Source of the DNA: Talinum fruticosum
Taxonomy: Eukaryota > Streptophyta > Magnoliopsida > Caryophyllales > Talinaceae
Assembly: GCA_021018815.1 (NCBI GenBank)
Contig: JAITYX010000055.1
Coordinates: forward strand, 2,651,001-2,715,000
Length of the DNA stretch: 64,000 bases
Direction of reading: 5' to 3'
Part shown: positions 1 through 12,085 of the stretch, piece by piece
Layout: each line of letters begins with the position of its first letter
Position numbering within the stretch: position 1 is the first letter of the stretch
Position numbers and translations under genes: made by a program
The notes under the pieces: generated by a model
What the model was told of the DNA's origin: nothing
Database searches by the model: none
What the model saw: the letters and a program-made list of their open reading frames with translations, nothing else

Positions 1-3000
1 TGGCGATTCTGTACGCGGTGGTTGCGAGGGGAACCACCGTGCTATCGGAGTTCAGCGCCGTCACCGGAAACGCCGGCGCCGTGGCTCGCCGTATTCTCGA
101 GAAGCTTCCATCGGAGACTGATTCCAGGCTTTGTTTCTCCCAAGATCGCTATATTTTTCATATTCTTAAGGCTGATGGTCTCACTTTCCTTTGTATGGCC
201 AACGAAACTTTCGGCAGTAAGTTCTCTTCCTTGTTTTCTGCCTTCACTTAGTCCACTCTGGGATTCTTGTATGTGATTCTACTCTAAAGTTTTGTTCTTG
301 GTTCGGACTGGATTAGGTTTCTGTTCGTTGTTTAGTCGGAAATTCAGAATGAGATTGAATTGGATTGCTCATGCTTATGAATCAAATCTTAGAATTAGGG
401 TTTTGTGGACTAGGAAAATCAAATTAACAGTGTTGGGATCTTTTCAGGATTTTGTTAGAAATTGAAAATTTTGCAGGGAAAGGTCTTGGGCGGGTGGAGT
501 AATTCAGGATTGGGTTCCATGATTGGGTTTTGATTCAAACATGGATATCTTCGTGAGTGCCCTATGATTTCTTTTTTATATTTTGGGTTTCATCCAGACG
601 GCAACCGAATGTCGGATCCCATTAGTCGGTAAGAAAAGTGAATATATGGCACAAACTTGCATAATTGGGTAACTTGCCTTTTTGGTCTATATTTTGTGGC
701 GGCTTCACTGTCTTGCATGTTATATACAAACCCAATGTCCGAGGGTCGGAAAGTGGAAATGGGTGTTTTAGGTGGCACTGAAGGCTATTGGTATGAAAGT
801 CATCCATTCAGCAGATCAGCTGATTGCGTTTCTCCATCTTTAATCACTGCCAGATACCTTTGGATCCCTGTAAATTGATGGGAACCTTGCTAGTGTTATG
901 GCATTGTTGCATAACTATTATACTTTGCTTGTTAGCATTGTTTTCTATTTACTGTTATTTAATTAGGTGGCAATGGAACTTGATATGATTTGCCCCTAGG
1001 GAAAATGTGATGATAAACAGACACTTTCACTCTTGTTCATTTGTTTGCAGATTAGTGAGTGATTGCAGTATTGATTCTATACTTGCTACCATTTTGTAGT
1101 TTGGGACAATTTGTGATATATATACACTTTTATTTTTTGGCTCCTACTGTCATATTTGAGAATACTTTTAATGTTACGATATATTGGTTTAAATATAAAC
1201 TATTCATGCAAATCTGCCACTTTGAGCTGAGTACTAGTTTGTTCAGGTTCTTGTAAGTTGTCTAAATTTAAGTTTGGGCTTTAATGGAATTCAGAAAAGG
1301 TTTTCGAGCCTTTTTTTTTTCAATTATCTCAGAGCCGGAAGCTATCTTAAAATTGGGACTTTGACAACACTGTTTTTTTTTTTTTTAGCTCTGTATGACT
1401 AGTGAATTAAAATCTGGAAAAAACTATTGTGTTTTGCAGAATTCTATGGGGATTCTGAAGAGAAATTCTTATTCCTGAACTTTAGTAATTGTGTAAAGGG
1501 CACGATGAGATAAGATAAGAAATAACTTTTAGATAGATCTCCTTGCAAACACAAATGATCGAATATCTCTGTGGGCATACCTGGTTCCTTTTCCAGGGCT
1601 CTAAAGATTGGTTCTAGCTCAGCTTGCTTATCAAATTAATGCTATGGGCAGCATTAATCAAATTCAAGCCCCGTTGTCTAATAAGCACCTGGATCACGTC
1701 TACCTTGACTATGAAAGGCTTTAGGAGGTTTTGCTGGAATGGAGTCATCATGATGACTAGGAACTAAATAAGGTTCTAGTTGCTTTTACCCTGCAAATTG
1801 CAATCAGCATATTCCTTTTGGTTCCGAAGGTTCTAGTTGCTTTCATCCTTGTTAGTTCTATTCTTTGACTTCAATAACCTATGCATAATTGTTCCTTTGC
1901 TTTCTTCTGTCTTTTCTTTTTTCTTTTTTTTTTTTTTGGGGGCGTGGTCACATTGGCCATGCTGTGAAAAGGTCTTCTACGTCCCAAAAGCCAAGTAGCA
2001 AATTACTAACAGGTCTCAGTGAAGTAAAAGGGTTAATTTCACAGTAAGTTATAGACTAGGATAAAATGGGGCTGGGGCGAGGTGAAAGTGAAACGGAACC
2101 ATCTTCTTAATTTTCAGCTGTGGCTACTGAAGCTGCCACACACTAAGCTTTCTTTCGATGAAGTAGTTGCACCCTTTCCTCAAACAAGATTTCTTGCCGC
2201 TGAGTCTAGAGACGACCATTTTGAAGTTAGATTTGAAGGGAGGAGGGGCCAAGCCTCCCATGGTGTGTTGCTTTATGTGGCTGAATGTTTGTATGTCTGA
2301 AGAACTTTCGTCATGTTTATGATGATTATCTAATCTTTGTGCTCTTCTCTTATCATCATTTTCTTTATTTTTCCAGGACGAATCCCATTTTCATACTTGG
2401 AGGATATTCACATGCGGTTCATGAAAAACTATGGCAGGATAGCTCAGTATGCTCCTGCATATGCTATGAATGATGAGTACTCTAGAGTTTTGCATCAGCA
2501 AATGGAGTTCTATTCCAGCAGTCCCTCAGCAGATACTCTCAATCGAGTCAGAGGGGAAGTTAATGAGGCAAGTTTCTTTCTAGTATTTCTTTTATGTCAG
2601 GTCGTTCTTTGCCATGATTATCATTTAGGTCTTGAAATGAAGGCCTGGTATTCTGCAGCTCTTTGCTGTTTGTGTGATTGTTTGCCTACTCCTAGAGGTG
2701 AACCTATTTGGTTTGCATATGTTCTCTCGATTGATTAACCTTTAGCCTTCTTTTACAATCCTGCATTGATTTTTGATTGTCACGGGCTTCTCAACCCACA
2801 GGACCATGGTCTAAATGCTATGTCCTTACCAATTACTGTACCATCTCGCAATGTTTAGTCACAGAAATCAATATCTTCTTTGCTTGATTTATACATGCCG
2901 TTTTAAGGTTATGCGGGAATACTAAGGAAACACAAAATTTTCGACAAACTTTTTGTTAAAAGACTAAGTTACCCCTATATTTTATTGGAAATGAAAACTA

Positions 3001-4025
3001 TCAATGAAAAAGAAGAAAAATAAAGTAATTAATAGGGACGAAGTTGGTAAATTAGTATTTAATATGTCATTGGAATTGTAAAGTCACAAGTATTATGAAA
3101 CGAAAAAGTTAGTTAAAGTGACATGTATTTTGAAACAGAGGGAGTATTCATCATTGTCGTCGTGCTTGGCTGTATCTCAGAGGAGTGAAATTTCCTGAAT
3201 TCTTCCGTGACAATCTGCATTATCTTTACTTTGAGTTGCTATTTTCTAGATGTATAGTCTTATAACTTCTGAAAGATTTACCTGTGTGTTCAGATCCGAA
3301 CTATCATGGTAGAAAATATCGAGAAGATACTGGAGAGAGGTGACAAGATCGAGCTTCTTGTAGATAAAACCGCAACAATGCAAGATAGTGCTTTTCATTT
3401 CAGGAAACAGTCAAAGCGCCTCCATCGTGCCATTTGGATGAAAAACGTCAAGCTACTGTAATATTTGTTTCCTTTTGCCAAAGTTTCACCTTTTCATGTG
3501 CCTTAAAATTTAAATTTCTCCATGACACCCAACTTCACACCCCTTCCCTCTGCCCCCCAAAAAAAAAACACGCACACTCGCACACTGTGTTGTCTTGGTT
3601 TGATCTGTTTGAATTGGTTATAATTTTTGAGAAACCTTGAAATTTTAATTAAGGTCTCAAAAGATTAAAAGATAGAACTATTGGAAGGGGATATACTACT
3701 TTTAAATTTTAAGAAGATTGTCTGAAACTTGCAGAAGATTCTACACTTTTAGGAAGTTGTATAACTTTTAGCAGAATTTTTCAACTTACCTGAAATTGTT
3801 CATTTAAGATATTATGCTAAATTTCTTAGAAGTTGAGAGGAATGTAGCCAAATGTATTTCTTTGGTAAGAAGCTTAAGTTTTTAGTTCTTTGAGCTGCTT
3901 ATGATCTTGACAAACCTTCTAACTGTTCTTGCAGAATATGGCTAACCTGCTTGCTCGTTGTTGTCCTGTACATTATAATCGCTGCTTGTTGCGGAGGTAT
4001 CACTCTTCCAAACTGCAGATCTTAA
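1..4025 (+). CDS. VAMP714: VAMP714-like longin R-SNARE, 4 exons
   Basis: Vesicle R-SNARE of the plant VAMP71 group, a tail-anchored membrane fusion protein. Exons read 1-216, 2377-2567, 3294-3457 and 3935-4025, stop TAA at 4023-4025. The window begins with TGGCG, so the A of the ATG lies one base upstream; the product is then 220 residues, the family's usual length. An N-terminal longin domain covers about residues 1-110 (motif SQDRYIFH). The SNARE helix (about 125-185) has the zero-layer arginine at residue 151 in ILERGDKIELL. A C-terminal membrane anchor (about 192-210) is followed by a short tail ending CRS. Residues such as GLTFLCMAN and YAMNDE match Arabidopsis VAMP714 better than VAMP711-713 as I recall those proteins. 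Intron 2 has a GC donor. The promoter is outside the window. Exons are joined by homology and splice signals, not transcript data. Confidence 0.95.
217..2376 (+). other. Intron 1 of VAMP714-like gene
   Basis: Intron of 2.16 kb with donor GTAAGT at 217 and acceptor TTCCAG ending at 2376. It splits the codon for the first arginine of the RRIPFSYLE segment. It holds several poly-T runs (about 1311, 1373 and 1919) and no coding sequence I recognise. Long first introns of plant genes can carry expression enhancers, but nothing specific is visible here. Confidence 0.85.
2893..3144. mobile_element. Stowaway-like MITE inside VAMP714 intron 2
   Basis: A segment of about 250 bp ends in the inverted terminus GTATTTTGAAACAGAGGGAG followed by TA at 3145-3146. 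Its left end (CCGTTTTAAGGTTATG) has lost the outermost bases seen in a sister copy at 17007. The same family recurs at 16713-16960 and 17007-17190. The CTCCCTCC-type terminus and TA flank are the signature of Stowaway (Tc1/mariner) MITEs. It lies in the intron and does not touch the splice sites. Confidence 0.75.
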
Positions 4026-6340
4026 TCGGTGGCTTTGGATCATAATATCTTTGGCTAAGCTACACAGGCGGACTTTGTTGGTGCCAGTATGTCTCTTCAT
4101 ATCGGAGCTAGAGGCTGATGAGTGATCCTGCATGCTCTGATTGTCAATTCGGATGATCGAAGCTGAAGTGTTGTTCTCAGCTACTACAAACTACATGAGT
4201 TCATTGTGCCATTTTTGTCACACTTTCTGAATGTACAGTATTGTCACTATCAGTGTCTTACGAGTGTCTACGTACTAAATTTTGTGCAGTTAATGTAGAA
4301 TTCCGTGAGAATTAGCAAGTATGATCTTCTAGTGTCCCCTTTTTTTGGTTTTTTTGGTTCTGGAATTCATGTACAATTCAATAAGAATTAGCAAATATGA
4401 TTTGCTGTATTGTGTTGCCATCTGTCTGTCTGATTTTATCAGGTTGTAACTTGTAAATGAGGAAATATTGTTTGCTTGAATTTTCTCAAATTCTACGCGC
4501 ATTATGGGTTTTTTTTTCAAAATTTTATGAATTTTTACATAAAAATTAATTTTTTCCCCTAAAAGTAGGGGCCATGATTACTCATTATCAGAAAGGTATA
4601 TCTGCCACTGTCACTACATGAATCTATTAAACTAATGTGATGCTCTCAATTGAGAACAGTATCATTTCATGATTTAAAACAAGGTTGATAGATTTTACTA
4701 TTACAAATTGACGGTCACTTAGCACAGTAAAGAGCTTTCGATCTCCTTTTAAGTGAAAAAAATAAAATGCCTGGCTCCCTCTCCTTTCGTAGTTTGTCTC
4801 TTATATCTCCTCTATTCCTTCCTCATCCCCCTCTTTGTCAAAGTCAAAAGTGATTTACACATTGTCAATTGCAAGAAGTTGAGTTACATAAACGCAAAAT
4901 TTCATATATAACGTGGGTATTAGTTAGTTCAATTGATAAAGTCTTTAAATTATTATTGTAGATCTGATTTTAAATCTCACCTATATTAATATTCACGTCT
5001 CATTCGCATAAAAAAAAATAAAGAAAAGAAACCCTATATGATATGGTCTCATGAAAGATGAAACTAAGCTATCAAAATACACATGCTCAATCCATCAGTT
5101 TAATTTGGTCCCCTGTTCACTTCATACATCCAGAGCTATATTCTAGTTTTTGTGTGTAATGAATTAGTATATCGTCCTTCCAAGAGTACCTACCGTCATG
5201 TGCTTTCGGAATTAATTAGTGTACAATTATATATTAATTAGTGTACAATTATACACTTATCAATATACAATTGTACACTAATGATTGTATTTGGGAGTTG
5301 CTTGAACTTCTAGATTATCAAAGAAAGCCGATATCATGTTTGATTATGTGTGGTTTTGATTCTATCCCAAATTCTCTTCCAACTAATTTCCATTAGAAAA
5401 ATCACTATCAGTTTCTTTAAAAGTACATACTGTACCGTTTGCATGGCACGCTTGGACCATACGATCCATTTCCTCCATGTTTGGGCTTCTAGCCCTTTCC
5501 CTCTCTTTTCCTCTATTCTGACTTACGATATTTTGGGTAAAACCCTTTAAAAAAAAAGCTACTTAAATTTCCTATGTACCTTCACCAATTCCAAAAACTC
5601 ATTTGCTCATGCTTGAACTCATTTCTAACTTATTTATTTCTATAAAAAGATATATGTGGAGGAAATGTGGAATCTTATTTACGATTTGACAGTAAAAAAT
5701 ATGTATATTTTATAGATAAGCAGTTAATATAATTTCCTTCCTCGTTAGTGATAAAAAAATCTGTTTGTCTGAAAGAGATAATAAAGCGAAGACAAAAAGA
5801 AGGCTTTTGTTTTTTTAAATTGTTTTTTTTACTTGACATAAGTGAAAGGAGATCGATACCAAAATGGACTAAATTCTTTTGTGTGAAAATGAAATCAACT
5901 TTCCAAACTGATCAAACTCCTAATAAACACTTCTCTGTTATCTAATGTCAACCTTTTGCAATAGCTTTCAAAATGACCAAATATATAGTTCAACTAATCT
6001 TGTGCCTTTTTTCAATTAATCCGTGATTCATCCATTCATGGAATACTTTTGTCTTTCTTACTCAGTCAATTATTAATTTAAAAACCCACATACCCATCAA
6101 CAAACTAAACATATTCAAGCATATTTTTCTTTTCTTAAATGGTAAGTTAGACTGATTTATTGAACCTAATTCAAATAATCCAATAAAATTAGAACTCGAA
6201 AAATGGGAGACATTCACACCTTAAAGATTTGGTTACATGTCATACTCAAATCTATACATACAAGGGATTTTTTTATAAGTCATAAAAATTGATCCCATGA
6301 CCCCAAGAATAGGAGGCTCCCTATTCCTTGGTGCCTATCT

Positions 6341-6342
<2 letters not shown>
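4026..6342. other. Intergenic, AT-rich
   Basis: Holds the VAMP714 3' UTR (probably to about 4300) and then AT-rich DNA without recognisable genes. At 5207-5285 the phrase TTAGTGTACAATTATA recurs and is partly inverted (ATACAATTGTACAC), a small hairpin-prone cluster. The short reading frames here have no family signature. Confidence 0.6.

Positions 6343-6384
<42 letters not shown>
6343..6384. repeat. (AT)21 microsatellite
   Basis: Uninterrupted AT dinucleotide run directly abutting the left terminus of the MULE-like element. Some plant MULE and MITE families prefer TA-rich targets. No matching TA run is seen beyond the right terminus. Confidence 0.95.
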
Positions 6385-6386
<2 letters not shown>

Positions 6387-6656
6387 AATGGTTCAAGTAA
6401 GCACCCTTATAAATAAGCACCAAACAATAGGTAAGCATTTCTAATCTTGACCCTTCAATCTTAATCCAACGGTCGACATTAATCAGCCATTATTAACAAT
6501 TAAAAAAAGAACAATAAAAAAAATAATGAGGGGTCGAGTCTTGCAATTCCATCGACATTCAAAAACTCTAGTGCACTCTCTCTCTCTACCTCTCACATCC
6601 CCTCCTCTCTCTCTACCTCTCGCAGCTCGGCAAAGAATCGCTCCATCGCCGGCACC
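6385..6656 (+). repeat. Left terminal inverted repeat of MULE-like element
   Basis: Outer core 6401-6473 with repeated AAGCACC motifs, then a CT-rich stretch (about 6573-6620) and a GC-rich block. It mirrors the right end with near-identical spacing. GC-rich, 5'UTR-like sequence continues inward to about 6905, where GAG|GTGTGATTC resembles a donor of a 5'UTR intron. Confidence 0.7.
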
Positions 6657-7790
6657 CGCCTCCGCTCGCCGCCGGTAACGTTCGTCCACTCGCCGGCCAC
6701 TCGTCGCCCCAACTCCGGCGACATTTCGAGTCCGGGTCACAGGCTTGCGAATTTTAGACATCGCAAGCCTGAACCTTCTTCTTCTTTCGTCGCTTCCCCT
6801 GTCTTTCGTTCCTCGGCTCCGCACCGGCACCGGAACCGGCGCTCTCCCTCCTTCTCTCGTTACCGGCGTTCTCCCCCTTGTCCGTCACGGCGCTTTCCCT
6901 CCACACTCGTGCTGAGGTGTGATTCTATCTCTCTAGGGTTTCGTCTAATTCTTGATCTTTATTCATTACATTGCTCGCTGAATTTGTTTGGGAAGTTACT
7001 AGCTTCGAAATTTTATCATCTATTTCCTGGATTGAGACTTAAGAGCTGTGATTTTCGCTATGAATTAGCATTTGGTTTAGATTCAATTGATGATTTGTTC
7101 GATGTTTGAGGGGAATTTGTTGATTGGTAATATGAACCCCTCACAATTGTGTTTAGGCTTCTTTCTGTTTTGTCAATGGGGGTGAGGTTGAGCTCTGCTT
7201 CCGTTGAACTTCGATCACAAATGAGCAATCAACTTCAATGGGAGCTTTTATACTATTCTATCGAAGCTTTGCGAGCCAAGCTTACATGACGTAGTGTGAT
7301 CTATCTAGAAATATTTGTTGTTAAGTCCACAAAACTTTTTACCCGCACAAAACTTCCTTTCGTACTCATGTCATCCCTCAAAACATCAAAATTTTTACTC
7401 CTAAGAGTACTAGTTTCTGCTGCATTTGGGACACATTCACCTTCGAGCTAGAAGCCGGCTTCATGAGGTCATGTGCTCGCAGCTTGCTAATAATTACTTA
7501 TTTCGTTTTCAATTCAAAGCACATATCTTGCTAATAATTGGTTTTCAATGGTTATCAATTTTTGGAAAGATGGTGAGTGTTCACGGTTAACCATTTTCAC
7601 ACTACGAGTGCATTATCTCAAAAACGGACTATAGATGATTGAAAATATGACTCGGATAATCGTGAACATTAGTTCGAGAGATTGGAAAGCAACTATTAGC
7701 TGAAAATTCTCTTTGATTTTGAGTTTTGTATGTATGACAATGGAATGGAGAATGGCAAATTTTGATGTCAAGCATTGCTGATTTTATTTT
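6657..7790 (+). other. Left arm of MULE-like element, 5'UTR/intron-like
   Basis: GC-rich, CT-rich DNA to about 6905, followed by AT-rich intron-like DNA containing TCTCTAGGGTTTCG, a common start of plant 5'UTR introns. It may be a captured gene 5' end or an element promoter reading inward. No protein of a known family is encoded. Confidence 0.4.
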
Positions 7791-7861
7791 AGCCTATTAG
7801 CTCAAAGGTAGAGCGACGTGTGACAATGCACGGAGATGTGGGTTCGAATCCCGCATAGGCT
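7791..7861 (+). pseudogene. tRNA-like sequence (left arm)
   Basis: 71 nt with a 7-bp acceptor pair AGCCTAT/ATAGGCT, D arm GCTC-AAAGGTA-GAGC and T arm GTGGG-TTCGAAT-CCCGC. The B box GGTTCGAATCC is perfect. The anticodon stem does not pair in the standard register (CGTG/CACG leaves a shifted loop), so a working tRNA is unlikely. A degenerate partner lies on the opposite strand at 14912-14984. It could be a tRNA pseudogene or the head of a tRNA-derived SINE. Confidence 0.6.
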
Positions 7862-8561
7862 TGTTAATTGTTATGATCCAATCATTGGGATTGTAGTAGT
7901 ATGCAGTATTCATCCTTGAAAGGCAGCCCTTCCCCTGATGATGTTTGCTCCAAGTCAAAAACCTCTGCTACATTAGAATAAGGGGGAAAGAAAAAAGAAA
8001 TAAAGCAATACAGGACACACAAGGAACTCGGAAAGTTACGGATGTCAATAACAGTAGAATAGTCAAGAAAAATTCAACAAACTCAATTGGCGGTATTTTC
8101 TTGCGGAAGCTGCTGGACAATTAGTAAAACCCTCACCAAGACATCCGCAAGAAAGGATGTGAAGTAAGCGGTTATATCAAGATTAAGGCTCTGGTTTCTT
8201 CATTTCTCTAGAACGGCCAAATGCTTAGATGAATCCAATATTTCACTTCAACTTAAGAGTGAAAAACATAATACGAAGATAACTCTAAAGCCATGAAACA
8301 GAACTCAATGATCATGTGAACATTTAGTTGCTTTTGCAGCGTAAGCACTTCCTTTCTACTTGTAGAGTGGAGCTGCAGAAACATTGAGTTAAGATTGGTT
8401 TAGGAAGTGTTGCTGAAACTAGCGATGTGCATAAAAGTTGGTGGCGGTGCAGGTTGATGTTGTCGGGGTCTTGGACAAGTCTAATATACAACAAAGGATG
8501 CTAATCAATGAAGAAAATGACTACCCAAGTTTGAACACAAAATTAAGCATATCGAGTTCTT
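7862..8561. other. Left internal arm of MULE-like element
   Basis: AT-rich DNA between the tRNA-like sequence and the LTR retrotransposon insertion. No gene or repeat recognised. Confidence 0.5.
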
Positions 8562-8566
8562 AGTTG

Positions 8567-9999
8567 TGTTGAGAGAAATATTATACCGCAAGTGCACGGC
8601 GTAGTTGTAGCTAGCCGGCAAGCACGGGTCGTGTCCACAGAGAGTTGTGTTTCAAATATCAAAGCTAACCTAAACTTTCTAATCTAGGTAAAAACTCGGT
8701 TCGACGATGATTTGGTTTTTGGATCAACTCAAACAAAATAACTAAGAAAAAAAAACCGATGAATAAAAAGCCTTAGATTGGGATTAATCACACTAATATG
8801 CCTGAAACCAGAATCGAATACCGTTTGAGACTTGGCTATGCTAGTAGTTTAGAAGAGGGAGACACCAATTAAGCCTATCTTCGCCTACTTTCGAAGGTCA
8901 AAGACTAATCTTGCACAATTTAATCACCTATTTTCATGGGATTAATAAAGGGCAAAATCACAATGAATGCATCTCAAAACCCCTAATTAAAACCTTAATT
9001 ATTTTCATATCAAAGTTTTAATCGTTCACAACGTCATTCTAGGTAAGTTTTCATCTTTCGATGTTCCACAAAACCCTAATAAAAGCATATGAGTCCTCTC
9101 TCGAGGCAATCAATGAAAGAGTGATGAACGAAGTGAATTCTAACCTAAACAACATAGAACAACCCAATTGGTACTCAATTCATGATTTTCAAGGCATAAT
9201 AGGGATCAATCCCAACCTAAGTAAAGAAATTAGCCCCTAAACATGATACTAAACAATTGACAAAGATCGGAGAAAATAGCCATAGAGAAACAAAGAGAAA
9301 TTGTGAAGAAAAGATAAAGAGAAGAAATACGATTACCGAATAAAAAGTTTGATGCGATTCAATCATAAAAACTTGAAGTAGATGAACAATAAAGAGTGTT
9401 CTTGAGTCTCCTCTCGAGCCCTCTCGAAACCCTAGCTAAATCTCTACATTATGGAATAGAATCCCTCCACAAATATAATTAGGAAACTTAAATAATCGCC
9501 GAAACAGTGAGTCGCACGACCAGTGTGAAAGTCGCACGGGTACCGTGCGAAAAATCTGCCGCGTTATGTGCTTTCTGCTGTTTCGCACGGCCGTGCGGAA
9601 GTCGCATGGGGTACCGTGCGAAATTGCCTCACTCTCTCGGTCGCTTCGCACGGCTGTGCGAAATGTGCACTGGTACCGTGCGAAATGCAGCAGCTTTCTA
9701 GATGATTCGCACAACTGTGCGAAAGTCGCACAGGGGCGGTGCAAGGTCTTTTGATGTGCTTTAGGCTTCTTCCTTGCCTCCTCTTGGGCCCGAACTCTTC
9801 TCTTCATCGCTTTTCATGAAATTTACCTCAAATCTCTCAAATTTAAGCTCAAAAACCTGTAATAAAGAGATTTACGAACTTAGGTGACGATAAAGAGAAA
9901 ATGAGCAAAATCTAACCCAAAACTAAATAAATATCATTGATATCATCACGGAATTGGGCTAAATAATGCCTTAAAAACCGGCAAAAACGAGGTCTAACA
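8567..9999 (-). repeat. LTR (3' LTR in element orientation)
   Basis: 1,433 bp, bounded by TG...CA. It matches 13398-14832 over its whole length. Compared with that copy it has lost several CpG sites in the palindrome array at 9511-9746 (for example CGCACGGCCGTGCG has become CGCACGACCAGTGTG). Confidence 0.95.
9511..9746. repeat. Decayed CpG-palindrome array in LTR
   Basis: Four hairpin pairs equivalent to those at 14344-14580, but with G-to-A and C-to-T changes and small indels, for example TTCGCACAACTGTGCGAA in the last unit. Confidence 0.85.
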
Positions 10000-10037
10000 A
10001 CTCCCCCATGCTTAGCCCTTGCTTGTCCCCAAGCAAG
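10000..10037 (-). promoter_or_regulatory. Polypurine tract and upstream module
   Basis: On the minus strand GCATGGGGGAGT directly precedes the LTR start TGTTAGACC, the expected site of plus-strand priming. It is preceded by CTTGCTTGGGGACAAGCAAG, a phrase often seen before the polypurine tract of plant Athila/Tat-type elements. Confidence 0.8.
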
Positions 10038-11810
10038 ACTATCAATTAACGATCTCGGGTTAAAACCTCGCATTCACCCTCCTCGGGTGACAAGTTAACA
10101 GCTCAATCAATGGGGATGACCATGCACAAAGACGGCTTATTCAAAGTGTCATACTTGCATGAAAACTTGCCTGAAAACTTCAATGACTACAATGCTTGGT
10201 TGTAATGCACAATTGTCTCATATTGAACTACAATAACATTCATGACGCCCTCAAACAAATGGCGAACTAGCTTGACTGGTGGAACCTCACTTTACGAAAT
10301 GTGGATCACTCCATCTCATTTGAAATTTCTTTTTGAGGTTTCTCTCAACATCTCTTTCCCAAAAAACAACCTACCATAGGCTTGGTCATATTCTCATTCT
10401 CCACCACTATAGAGGCAAAAATGCAAGTGCAATCAAGAGGTCTTTCAAAGCTTGTAACGTGGCCAAGGTTCATTGGTAGAAAGGGGAACCAATTTGGGAT
10501 ATGTGGAGCTAGATAGCCGAGGCTTAACAGCTAAGGAGCAAAAACACTTCCAAACATGACTAAAAACTTTCTCCCAATTCACCTCTTTAAACACAACATG
10601 CTTTAGAACAACTTTTGAAATGAGCATACAACTTTTTTGAACTTTCCACATGCCAACCACTTATTTCTTCACCCTTTTTTTTCTTTTTTTTTCAATTTTT
10701 TTCATTCTTTTTTTTTTTCAACAATTCAAAACTTTCAAGAATAGATATAATTGGCATGGGAATCATAAACACTACTCAATTCCAAAGGAGTCTAAAAGGG
10801 AAACTTATCATTTTTTTTTTCAACATGGATCCCCGAATCAAAACTACAAACCGAATGAAACACTCCATCATTTAATCCAAAACCACCCAAAAGTATTGCT
10901 CCACTAGACCCGGCTTAGGTATAGGAAATGTATATAGGCCATGGGTAAAGCAGATGCAGGTGTACCAAGAAATAGGTTAAGGCTCAAAGGGGTAGCAAAA
11001 GGGTATAAATAAATGGGACGACTTTTTGGCTCATGTAGCTTGAAAACAAATGAATGCCTCTATCATATTACACAATGCACATGCCAAGTGTGGTCTCAAA
11101 GAGAAACAGAGCAAGTTCTAGAGGTATGCATCAAGGAAGAGTCACACAAAGAATGAAACATGAGACTAAAATTGATGAATTAGTCTATAAGACTCAAAGT
11201 CTCACGGGCTTGTCCACCACAATCAATAACTAGCTCAAAGATTTACCACATGCTCAAGTTTGACCAATCATGTAAAGTAATTCTCAAAGACACCGGCAAG
11301 TAACTCAATACATCACAATCAAATTCATTCGCAAGTTCATTTCCACACAAAGTCTCTACTAAGAATGGGCAATCAAATCATACACAATCACGCCCAAAGA
11401 TCAACTATCACAATTCACATCATCATCACGAGAGGGGTTTTCAAAACTATCTTTTTTTTTTTTAAAGCAAGGAAAACTAACTAAAAGAAACTCACAGAAA
11501 AGGAAACGAAGAAAGGGTGGAACATGGTTACCTCAATTGCTTACAGATGCCCATCGCCTCGTATCGCTTTTGTGAGTACATCAAAAGAAAGAAAAATAAT
11601 ATACAATGAAAAATCCTAACTAATATGCTCATGCTTAGTCCTATATGCAAGAAACAGGAAGGAAAATAAGAAAAACAAAAACTAATGTGACTACATGAAT
11701 GCATTGCTAACTATATGCATCTAAACTACCCTCGAATCATCCAACAATCACCAAATTTCTCGCAACTCATGCAGACAATCAAATCAAATGCCAATGAATG
11801 GCAATGAAGA
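10038..11810 (-). other. Non-coding internal region of LTR retrotransposon
   Basis: No pol domain found on either strand. It contains poly-T/poly-A stretches (10672-10720, 10810-10820, 11451-11463) and no long open frame. It lies between two polypurine-like modules. Confidence 0.6.
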
Positions 11811-11845
11811 ACCCCCCATGCTTGAGTCATTCATTGTCCCCAATG
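11811..11845 (-). repeat. Second polypurine-like module
   Basis: ACCCCCCATGCTTGAG...TTGTCCCCA repeats the layout of the true polypurine module at 10000-10037 (ACTCCCCCATGCTTAG...TTGTCCCCA), 1.8 kb deeper into the element. It may be a relic of recombination between related elements or a central polypurine tract. Confidence 0.55.
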
Positions 11846-12085
11846 AAAGAAGTATGCGAGAAAAAGAGGGGAAGGGTATACCAGGTTAGGTACTGGGTGC
11901 ACCTAAACTAATGCTTCCTAAAATAGTACTAAGAAGGTTCGGGAGCATCAGTCACTCCTCCTTATCTCAAGATCAAGCTCCAACTCGGATGTCTGTCGAG
12001 CTCTAAGGAGCTTATCAAATTTGTGAGCACAAAAATCAGATGAATGTAAATAAGAGAACACAACAGACAAATATGTTAGTGATAT

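Noticed and set aside
622..878. Short overlapping reading frames on both strands inside VAMP714 intron 1
   Set aside because: They lie within the intron, overlap in opposite directions and show no domain or homologous text.
6483..6830. Arginine-rich 115-codon minus-strand frame in the left MULE arm
   Set aside because: Low complexity from GC/CT-rich DNA; reads antisense to the leader-like sequence and has no family motif.
7791..7861. A functional tRNA gene
   Set aside because: Acceptor, D and T arms pair, but the anticodon stem fails in the standard register and the copy sits in a transposon arm.
9436..9807. Long frames through the LTR palindrome arrays on both strands
   Set aside because: Stops are scarce because of the CpG-rich palindromes; the peptides are just the repeat translated.
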